5,511 nucleotides of DNA from Bacteroidetes bacterium QS_8_68_15 (GCA_003023245.1 PXTR01000124.1:1-5511), one strand, 5' to 3'; numbered from the stretch's first letter, positions 1 through 4,830 are shown. Numbers and translations are program-made. Notes: generated by a model from the sequence alone, not told the origin.

Positions 1-240
1 CGCGGAAGCGACAGAATGCGGGCACGAGGAGCGTATTTTGCGCAAGCCAGCGTGCTGTGGGAAACCGGCGCGCTGCGGGAAAGATGCACATGCGCCGGGA
101 GGCGTCTTGGCGAAGTACTAACAAACTCGCCGGCGGCGCGTCAGGTACGCACGAACGTATATTTCCACCAAATGCGCTGGTGTTGCTTTTTGCTTCGGCA
201 CCTTTCCCCGCCTTTTTCCTCCGACGCTTCCCCACCCGTG
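1..240. other. Non-coding leader upstream of the isomerase gene
   Basis: No recognisable gene is seen here. An open frame continues upstream of the isomerase start to position 16, but its translation is rich in Cys, Arg and Trp, resembles no domain I know, and lies before a clean lipoprotein signal peptide, so I treat it as untranslated. The stretch is less GC-rich than the genes after about position 110 and is pyrimidine-rich just before the start. The only promoter-like string is TATATTTC at 158-165, which resembles the Bacteroidota -7 element TAnnTTTG in 7 of 8 positions. No matching TTTG box lies about 20 bases upstream, so I do not call a promoter. An 18-bp tandem repeat at 47-82 and a 7-bp inverted repeat (65-71 with 92-98) are the only structures seen. 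Confidence 0.5.
47..82. repeat. Two-copy 18-bp tandem direct repeat
   Basis: CCAGCGTGCTGTGGGAAA (47-64) is followed without a gap by CCGGCGCGCTGCGGGAAA (65-82). Fifteen of 18 positions match and all three differences are transitions. The first copy contains the hyphenated palindrome CAGC-GT-GCTG. The left part of the second copy (65-71, CCGGCGC) also pairs perfectly with 92-98. Two adjacent near-copies about 160 bases before a start could be a pair of protein-binding sites, or simply a small slippage duplication. The sequence does not decide between them. Confidence 0.5.
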
Positions 241-1401
241 ATGTCTTTTCCGTTTGCCATTCGCTCCGCCGACACGCGCCGCCGTGCTTCGGCCTCGCTG
301 GGCATGCTCCTTCTCGCCGGCGCCCTGCTTCTGCTGACCGGGTGCGGCGAGGGAGGAGCGTCCGACTCCGAGGAAGGCGCGCCCTACACCATCGGCGAGC
401 CGCTCAGCGACTCGACGATCGTGGCCGTCTCCCAGGCCGGCGACGTGACCGACACGCTCACCTCCGCCGACTTCGAGCGCGAGATGAACAGCCTCTCGCG
501 CCGGCTCACGCGCCGCCCGCTCGCGCGCCTGCCCGACTCGGTGCGCCAGCGCGTGCAACGCTACGCCGTGCTCTCGTTTCTGAGCCGCACCGCGCAGACC
601 GCCGAGGCGCAACAACGCGGCCTCTCCCCCGACTCCGGCGCCGTGGCGGCTGAGCTTGCCAAGCTGCGCCAGCGGATGGGGGGCGACTCGACGATGCAGG
701 CGCGCCTCGCCCAGAGCGGCATGAGCATGAAAAAGCTCCGCGCGAACATCCAGCAGCAACTGCTTTCGCGCTCGCTGCAAGAAGCGCTTTCGCAAGAAGC
801 GCCCGACCCGTCGGCCGAAGAGGTCCAGCAGTACCGCCGCGAACAGGCGCAGCAGGTGCGCGTCGAGCAGATTCTGTTCGGCATTCCGCCGGGGGCCGGG
901 CCGGGCCAGCGCGACAGCGTGCAGCAGCGCGCCCAGGCCGTGCTCGACAGCATTCAGAGCGGCGAAGCGGACTTCGCCCAGCTGGCCGCGCGCTACGGCC
1001 GGGGCGAGGACGGTTCGCTGGAGCTGGAGGGCTACCAGACGCGCGAGCAGTTGGGCAGCCAGTTCGCCCGCCGCGGGCAAAATCCCGCCGACGCCACCTT
1101 CGTCCAGCAGGCTTTCGCGCTGGAAGACTCCGGCGCCGTGGCCGACGAACCGGTGCGCACGCGCTACGGCTACCACCTGATCCGCCAGACCGGCCGACGC
1201 ACCGGCGCGCTCCCGGATTCCGCCCAGGCCGCACAGCAGCTCGCCCAGCAGCAGCGCTCCGAGTATCTCAACGAGCAAATCCGCGCGCTGATCGGCGAGG
1301 CGACGATCCGCCTCAACCCCGACCGCGTCACCGCCGATATGACGCAGCCGCTCCAAGACACCACCGATGGCGGCGGCGGCGGCCCGGCCAGCCCGTCGTG
1401 A
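241..1401 (+). CDS. SurA/PpiC-type peptidyl-prolyl isomerase lipoprotein
   Basis: Predicted envelope folding factor of 386 residues. The start at 241 is chosen because it yields a clean lipoprotein signal peptide: a basic n-region (Arg8, Arg13-15), a hydrophobic stretch at 20-32, and the lipobox L32-T-G-C35, so Cys35 should be lipidated. Position +2 is Gly, and an acidic run (SDSEEG, 41-46) follows, somewhat like Bacteroidota surface-export signals. Residues about 75-200 form a helical SurA-like chaperone region rich in Gln and Arg. A parvulin (rotamase) domain spans about 206-319, from VRVEQILF to RYGYHLI. The usual first active-site His of parvulins (as in HIL) is Gln210 here, while the C-terminal His312 is kept, so catalysis may be weak and the chaperone role dominant. 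The tail (about 375-386) is Gly/Pro-rich and encoded by GGC repeats. The gene stands alone on + and converges on the acetyltransferase. There is no clear ribosome binding site. The family is well supported; the exact orthologue (SurA or PrsA-like) is not. Confidence 0.88.
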   Translation: MSFPFAIRSADTRRRASASLGMLLLAGALLLLTGCGEGGASDSEEGAPYTIGEPLSDSTIVAVSQAGDVTDTLTSADFEREMNSLSRRLTRRPLARLPDSVRQRVQRYAVLSFLSRTAQTAEAQQRGLSPDSGAVAAELAKLRQRMGGDSTMQARLAQSGMSMKKLRANIQQQLLSRSLQEALSQEAPDPSAEEVQQYRREQAQQVRVEQILFGIPPGAGPGQRDSVQQRAQAVLDSIQSGEADFAQLAARYGRGEDGSLELEGYQTREQLGSQFARRGQNPADATFVQQAFALEDSGAVADEPVRTRYGYHLIRQTGRRTGALPDSAQAAQQLAQQQRSEYLNEQIRALIGEATIRLNPDRVTADMTQPLQDTTDGGGGGPASPS

Positions 1402-1438
1402 CGTGAAACGTGATGCATGACACGTGGTGCGTGGCCGA
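1399..1438 (+). repeat. Degenerate 7-bp (TGANNCG) repeat array, left arm
   Basis: Starting at the isomerase stop codon, the + strand reads a partial unit TGACG (1399-1403), then TGAAACG (1404-1410), TGATGCA (1411-1417), TGACACG (1418-1424) and TGGTGCG (1425-1431), decaying into TGGCCGA (1432-1438). The consensus is TGA-N-R-C-G, with the 7-bp phase kept throughout. Part of it (1409-1426) pairs with 1538-1555 in the facing array at 16 of 18 positions. It may serve as the 3' end of the transcript or be an old expanded short repeat. Confidence 0.7.
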
Positions 1439-1550
1439 TTCAGCCCGAAGCGTTTGCGTTTTCTTCTCTATCGGCGAGAGCCATTCCACCAGCGTTGACG
1501 CCCGAATGTGCTTTCGACGACCGCAAACCGTCAACCTCACGTGTCGCGCA
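1402..1550. terminator. Possible bidirectional transcription end between convergent genes
   Basis: This is the 149-base gap between the convergent isomerase and acetyltransferase genes. The two facing heptad arrays could fold as an 18-bp stem with two non-Watson-Crick positions (one of them G:U in RNA) and a nested 7-bp stem. It lacks a compact GC hairpin followed by a T-run, so it is not a classical intrinsic terminator. The call rests on position and symmetry only. Confidence 0.3.
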
Positions 1551-1567
1551 TCACGAAACACGCATCA
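1533..1567 (-). repeat. Degenerate 7-bp (TGANNCG) repeat array, right arm
   Basis: Read on the - strand from 1567 downward, the units are TGATGCG, TGTTTCG, TGATGCG, CGACACG and TGAGGTT, in the same 7-bp phase and consensus as the array at 1399-1438 but in the opposite orientation. The array overlaps the end of the acetyltransferase: it encodes its last residues (MRVS), and the stop TGA (1553-1551) is the head of one unit. With the left arm it makes an 18-bp imperfect stem around a loop of 111 bases. A nested 7-bp match, GTTTGCG (1452-1458) with CGCAAAC (1522-1528), lies inside the loop. Confidence 0.7.
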
Positions 1568-1997
1568 TTTTGACGTGCGGCAGGCCGACTTCGGTGAAGC
1601 GCTCCCCGCGCCGCTCGAAGCCAAAATCGGCGTAGAAGTCCTCCAGGCGGGCTTGCGCGTGTACCATCTGCACGTCCAGGCCCGCTCGCTGGGCCTCGCG
1701 GATGGCGCGCCGGACGAGCGCCCGTCCGTGTCCGCGTCCCCGGTGTGATGGGAGCACGGCGAAGCGCTCCAGCTTGGCCGCCGGCGTGCCGCTGCTCGTC
1801 CGCACGGCCCGCCAGCGCGCGACGGCGACCGCTTCGCCGCCCTCCTCCTCCGCGTAGCCGACAAGGTGACGGCTCTCGGCGTCGTGCGCGTCGAACTCCT
1901 CCTCCGGCGGGCAGTCCTGCTCCTCGATGAAGACGCGCCGACGGATCGCCTTCGCCGCTTCCCAGGCGTCTTCGCTCTCGACGGGGGTGATGTGCAT
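1551..1997 (-). CDS. GNAT-family N-acetyltransferase (ElaA/YjcF-like)
   Basis: Predicted cytoplasmic acetyl-CoA-dependent N-acetyltransferase of 148 residues, a normal length for a single-domain GNAT protein. The N-terminal IRRRVFIEEQ (about 18-27), the central ARW (60-62) and the KLERFAVLPSHRGRGHGRAL block (75-94) are hallmarks of the ElaA/YjcF-like branch. The R-G-R-G-H-G segment (86-91) is the acetyl-CoA pyrophosphate-binding loop. HAQ...FYADFGF (113-127) is the usual strand-turn-strand near the C-terminus, and PHV (140-142) is also typical. I chose the Met at 1997, since MHITPVES starts right where family similarity begins. An in-frame Met at 2057 would add 20 residues of low-complexity sequence. 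The substrate cannot be read from sequence. The gene is divergent from the cysteine desulfurase across 140 bases, and its 3' end is built from a heptad repeat. No Shine-Dalgarno is seen. Confidence 0.88.
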   Translation of the reverse strand: MHITPVESEDAWEAAKAIRRRVFIEEQDCPPEEEFDAHDAESRHLVGYAEEEGGEAVAVARWRAVRTSSGTPAAKLERFAVLPSHRGRGHGRALVRRAIREAQRAGLDVQMVHAQARLEDFYADFGFERRGERFTEVGLPHVKMMRVS

Positions 1998-2137
1998 GGG
2001 GGTGGAAGGAAGGTTTTTCCGCTTTCGGACGAGCGCAACCCCGCCTCCGCTGCTCACGATTTGCAGGCGTTCTCCGAAACTCGCTCTGCGCGGCGGCGGT
2101 TCACTGCGTGAGGGCTTTCGGAGACGCCGCGCGCCTT
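1998..2137. other. Divergent intergenic region, acetyltransferase/desulfurase
   Basis: These 140 bases must hold the promoters for the acetyltransferase (leftward) and the desulfurase-DUF2480 pair (rightward). A poly-pyrimidine/purine stretch lies at about 1998-2020. TTTG occurs at 2060-2063 on +, but no TAnnTTTG follows at a suitable distance, so I do not assign promoter boxes. The right half is dominated by a long inverted repeat, listed separately. Confidence 0.4.
2066..2128 (+). promoter_or_regulatory. Long hairpin in the leader of the cysteine desulfurase
   Basis: GGCGT (2066-2070), a bulged T (2071) and CTCCGAAA (2072-2079) pair perfectly with TTTCGGAG (2116-2123) and ACGCC (2124-2128). 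This gives a 13-bp stem with one bulge around a 36-base loop. The loop contains its own small hairpin, TCAC-TGC-GTGA (2101-2111). The stem ends nine bases before the desulfurase ATG at 2138, where it could block or gate ribosome entry. As DNA, the same symmetry could bind a dimeric regulator between the two divergent genes. It matches no riboswitch or IscR-type operator that I recognise, so function is inference. Confidence 0.5.
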
Positions 2138-3379
2138 ATGCAGACGCCCGTGTACCTCGACTACAACGCCACGACGCCCGTCGCCGAGGCGGCTGTCGCG
2201 CGGATGCAGCCGTACTTGCGCGAGCGCTTCGGCAACCCCTCCAGCAGCGGCCACGCCTTCGGCTGGATGGCCGAGGAAGCCATCGAGCTGGCGCGCGAAG
2301 AGGTCGCCGCGCTGATCGGCGTGGACGCGGGCGATGCCGCCGACGCGCTCACCTTCACCAGCGGCGCGACCGAGGCGCTCAACCTCGCCCTCAAGGGCGT
2401 GATGGACGCCTATCGGCCAAAGGGACGCCACCTCGTCACCTGCCAGACCGAGCACAAGGCCGTGCTCGACACGGGGCGCTTTCTGGAAGAACAGGGCGCA
2501 GACGTGACCCGCCTCCCCGTCGGCGCCGACGGCCGCCTCGACCCGGAGCGCTTCGCCGACGCGCTTACGGAGGAGACCGTCCTCGCCTGCGTGATGCGCG
2601 CCAACAACGAGACGGGCGTCCTCCAGCCGACGCGCCGGCTGGCCGAGATCGCGCGTGAGGCGGGCGTCCTCTTCCTCACCGACGCCACGCAAGCGGCCGG
2701 CAAGATTCCGGTAGATGCGCCGGCGGAGGCGGATCTGATGGTCGCTTCGGCGCACAAGTTTTACGGTCCGAAGGGCGCGGGCGTGCTCTACCGCAGCCGC
2801 CGCCGGCCGCGCGTGCGCCTCACCCCGCTCGTTCACGGCGGCGGGCAGGAAGACGGCCTGCGCGGCGGCACGCTCAACGCGCCCGCCCTCGCCGGTATGG
2901 GCGCCGCCGCCGAGCGGGCCCGCGAGCGCCGCGCCGAGGACGCCGAGCGCCTCCGCCGCCTGCGCGACGATTTCGAAGAGCGTCTGCGCGCCGAGCTGCC
3001 GGACGTGCAGATCAACGGCGCGGAGGCCGAACGCCTGCCGCAGACCGCCAGCGTTACGTTCGAGGGCGTGCGCGCCGAAAAGCTCGAATCCGAACTGCGC
3101 GACCTGGCCGTCTCGACCGGGAGCGCCTGCTCGACGGGCGCGCAGGCCCCGAGCCACGTCCTCACGGCGATGGGCCGCTCCGAGGCGGAGGCGCGCGCCA
3201 CGCTCCGCTTCAGCCTGGGCCGCCCCACCACCGCCGAAGAGGTCGCGTTCGCCGCCGAGCGCGTTCCACATTCCCCCTTCCCCCCGCAACCGCCATGCAG
3301 CAAGACCTCACCAACCGCGTCGCCGAGAGCGAGATCGCCACGCTCGACCTCGAAACGCTCTGGGACGGGGCCGACGTGA
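2138..3379 (+). CDS. nifS: Class I cysteine desulfurase (NifS/IscS type)
   Basis: PLP-dependent enzyme that converts L-cysteine to alanine and holds the sulfur as a persulfide for Fe-S cluster and thio-cofactor assembly. It has 413 residues from the Met at 2138, whose first residues (VYLDYNATTPV) match the family start. A GTG at 2108 would add ten residues lying in a hairpin. Visible motifs are TEHKAV with H106, NNETG (156-160), DATQAAGK (182-189, cofactor-contacting D182 and Q185), SAHKFYGPKG with the Schiff-base lysine K207, GGGQEDGLRGGT (234-245), and STGSACSTG with catalytic C331 in the flexible loop of class I enzymes. Spacing closely matches E. coli IscS (H104, K206, C328). Similarity stops at about V376 (AAERV). 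The usual last helix is missing and a 37-residue Pro/Ser/Arg-rich tail runs on, ending 85 nt inside the next gene. It probably heads an operon with DUF2480. I see no scaffold gene in the window, so NifS versus IscS naming is by sequence type only. Confidence 0.95.
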   Translation: MQTPVYLDYNATTPVAEAAVARMQPYLRERFGNPSSSGHAFGWMAEEAIELAREEVAALIGVDAGDAADALTFTSGATEALNLALKGVMDAYRPKGRHLVTCQTEHKAVLDTGRFLEEQGADVTRLPVGADGRLDPERFADALTEETVLACVMRANNETGVLQPTRRLAEIAREAGVLFLTDATQAAGKIPVDAPAEADLMVASAHKFYGPKGAGVLYRSRRRPRVRLTPLVHGGGQEDGLRGGTLNAPALAGMGAAAERARERRAEDAERLRRLRDDFEERLRAELPDVQINGAEAERLPQTASVTFEGVRAEKLESELRDLAVSTGSACSTGAQAPSHVLTAMGRSEAEARATLRFSLGRPTTAEEVAFAAERVPHSPFPPQPPCSKTSPTASPRARSPRSTSKRSGTGPT

Positions 3380-3876
3380 CCTCCTTCGACCTCGCCCCCT
3401 TTCTCGTGGAAGGGCTGATGCTGAAGGAAGAATCCTTTCGCGAGGACGTGAAGGCCCACGACTGGAGCCGGCATGAGGGGCAGCACGTGGCCGTGGCCTG
3501 CTCCACCGACGCAATCGTGCCGACGTGGGCGTTCATGCTGGTCGCCTCGAAGCTCGACGGCGCCGGGGCCGCATCGGTGGCGTTTGGGACCGAAGACGAG
3601 CTGGTGCGCGACTACTTCACGCGCGCCCTCGAAGCGCACGACTGGAGCCAGTACGAGGGCCGGCCCGTCGTGGTGAAAGGTTGCGGCACCGGCGTTGTGC
3701 CGTCGAGCGCCTACCTGCACGCCACGCGCAAGCTCAAGCAGCACGCGCGCAAGCTCATGTTCGGCGAGGCGTGCTCGGCCGTCCCGCTCTGGCGCAGGCC
3801 GCAAGAGCAGGACACGCCTGAGGCGGCCGGCACCACCTCCGTCAGCGCCGACTTGCCGTCGCCGGGGGCGTCGTGA
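3295..3876 (+). CDS. DUF2480 family protein, probable sulfur/Fe-S associated
   Basis: A 193-residue soluble protein with no signal peptide or membrane segment. It matches DUF2480 nearly end to end: NRVAESEIATLDLE near the start, KEESFRE (44-50), HDWSRHEG (55-62), ACSTDAIVPTWAFML (68-82), VVVKGCGTGVVPSSAY (125-140) and MFGEACSAVPL (155-165). The last 25 residues or so are a disordered-looking extension. The molecular function of the family is unknown. Cysteines C69, C130 and C160 all sit in the most conserved blocks. Residues 54-87 and 114-147 are similar (14 of 34 identical, offset exactly 60), so the protein is an internal duplication. From memory, DUF2480 genes occur near suf genes in Bacteroidota, and here the gene overlaps a cysteine desulfurase by 85 nt. 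I infer a role in sulfur transfer or Fe-S maturation. The start at 3295 is right for the family. No Shine-Dalgarno precedes it, so translation may be coupled to the upstream gene. Confidence 0.92.
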   Translation: MQQDLTNRVAESEIATLDLETLWDGADVTSFDLAPFLVEGLMLKEESFREDVKAHDWSRHEGQHVAVACSTDAIVPTWAFMLVASKLDGAGAASVAFGTEDELVRDYFTRALEAHDWSQYEGRPVVVKGCGTGVVPSSAYLHATRKLKQHARKLMFGEACSAVPLWRRPQEQDTPEAAGTTSVSADLPSPGAS

Positions 3877-4020
3877 AGGGGAGGAGGTTTGAGGGTGGGA
3901 GGGTTTGAAGGTGGGATGGAGTGTTTCCAAAGGCACACGCCCCTGAGGCACACGCCCCTTCTGACCCTCGCTCCTTCCTTCTTTCCCTCCCTCCTATCTT
4001 CCCACCCTCTCCCCTTCTTC
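3875..4020. terminator. Purine/pyrimidine inverted arms between convergent genes
   Basis: From the DUF2480 stop the + strand is almost pure purine with T-runs: GAAGGGGAG at 3875-3883 and GAGGGTGGGA at 3891-3900, followed by a looser copy GAGGGTTTGAAGGTGGGA. The far side (about 3970-4020) is almost pure pyrimidine. 3891-3900 pairs perfectly with 4000-4009, and 3875-3883 with 4009-4017. The right arm forms the end of the hydrolase gene. The symmetry and convergent position suggest a two-way transcript end, but there is no compact hairpin with a T-tail. Confidence 0.35.
3931..3959. repeat. Perfect 14-bp direct repeat, period 15
   Basis: AGGCACACGCCCCT occurs at 3931-3944 and again at 3946-3959, separated by a single G. 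It lies in the loop between the purine and pyrimidine arms of the convergent junction, outside both coding regions. It may be a simple slippage duplication. I recognise no regulatory site in it. Confidence 0.7.
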
Positions 4021-4830
4021 TATCTGTTTCAAAAATGCCGCGAGCGCCTCGTTGAACGCCTCCGGCTGCTCGACGGGGGCAGCGTGGCGCAGTCCCTTCA
4101 GCACGGCCAGTTCGGCGTGGGGTAGACGACTGACGTACACGCGGTAGGCGGAGAGCGGTAAGTAATCGCCGTCGGCGGCGGCAACGAGCGTCGGGGCGTC
4201 GATGTGGGGCAGGCGGGCGCGCACGCTCCAGCCCATGATGGCCTCGAAGGCGGCGCGGTAGGCCTCCGGGTCGTTCCCGGCCCAGCGAGTGGCCATTTCG
4301 CGCTGGAGGGCGGGCCGGTCGGGGAAGAGGCGGCGCCCCAGCACCGCGCCGACGCGCCGCATCGAGAGCAGGCGCAGCGCCAGGCGCCGCTGCCAGAGCA
4401 GCCGCCGGCGCCGGCGCGTTCGCATGCGGTAGTCCACCCCGCTGTTGACGACCGTGAGGCTCTCGACGAGCGCCGGGGCGTCGAGCGCAAGCTGGAAGGT
4501 AACCATGCCGCCGAGCGAAAGGCCCGCCACGTGCACGCGACCGGATCCGCCGATTTCGCGGCGCAGTCGGCGCACCGCATCGGCGACGTCGCCGGCGAAG
4601 AGCGGGATCGAGTACGGGCCCGGCGGGGCGTCGGAGCGCCCGTGCCCGCGCAGGTCGAGGCGCAGCACGCAACGCCGTTCGGCAAAGGCGTCCGCCTGCG
4701 GCTGCCAGTCGCGCGTCGAGGAGCCGAGGCCGTGCAGCAAGAGCAGCGGCGCGCCGGCCGTCGCCGTTTCGCCGGCCGGGCCGTCCACCTCGTAGTGAAG
4801 CCGTACGTCGCGGACGCGGAGAAACGGCAT
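3994..4830 (-). CDS. Alpha/beta-fold hydrolase
   Basis: Predicted cytoplasmic serine hydrolase of 278 residues, typical for single-domain members such as lactonases and esterases. Motifs in order are LLLLHGLGSS (29-38, oxyanion-hole HG), DLRGHGRSD (59-67), nucleophile elbow GLSLGG with Ser105, an acid residue at D222 (or D220) in AAADGDYLP, and catalytic His249 in GLRHAAPVEQPEAF. The DLRGHGRSD and GLSLGG pattern resembles the 3-oxoadipate enol-lactonase/BioH-like branch, but the substrate cannot be told. The cap region is strikingly basic: 14 Arg in residues 135-167, including a run of five, mixed with Leu, which could form a cationic amphipathic helix. I chose the Met at 4830, just before MPFLRVRDVRLHYEV where the fold begins. 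In-frame Met codons at 4863 and 4953 are possible. The C-terminus (IEEGERVGR) is encoded by the pyrimidine-rich arm of the intergenic repeat. The gene is convergent with DUF2480 and divergent from the TolC-family gene. Confidence 0.9.
   Translation of the reverse strand: MPFLRVRDVRLHYEVDGPAGETATAGAPLLLLHGLGSSTRDWQPQADAFAERRCVLRLDLRGHGRSDAPPGPYSIPLFAGDVADAVRRLRREIGGSGRVHVAGLSLGGMVTFQLALDAPALVESLTVVNSGVDYRMRTRRRRRLLWQRRLALRLLSMRRVGAVLGRRLFPDRPALQREMATRWAGNDPEAYRAAFEAIMGWSVRARLPHIDAPTLVAAADGDYLPLSAYRVYVSRLPHAELAVLKGLRHAAPVEQPEAFNEALAAFLKQIEEGERVGR

Noticed and set aside
16..240. N-terminal extension of the isomerase by 75 residues
   Set aside because: It would bury the lipoprotein signal peptide in the middle of the protein; the Cys/Trp/Arg-rich sequence matches nothing.
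118..1356. Long open frame on the - strand opposite the isomerase
   Set aside because: It mirrors the codon pattern of the isomerase gene on the other strand; its translation is Arg/Ala/Leu low-complexity with no recognisable domain. GC-rich genes routinely leave such open antisense frames.
1399..1567. CRISPR array
   Set aside because: Units are 7 bp, degenerate and contiguous without spacers, and there are no cas genes.
1410..1748. 112-codon + strand frame overlapping the acetyltransferase 3' end
   Set aside because: Starts in the repeat array and then runs antisense through the acetyltransferase gene; no domain.
2108..2137. GTG start ten codons upstream for the desulfurase
   Set aside because: The ATG at 2138 places the conserved VYLDYNATTP at the usual distance from the start; the GTG lies inside the loop of the leader hairpin.
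2054..3289. 411-codon open frame on the - strand opposite the desulfurase
   Set aside because: Antisense shadow of a strongly supported gene; no motif, and Arg/Ala/Gly-rich.
3263..3300. Simple one-base sequencing error explaining the missing desulfurase stop
   Set aside because: I read all three frames through the C-tracts. None gives a stop before the DUF2480 start, so a single indel there would not restore a normal end.
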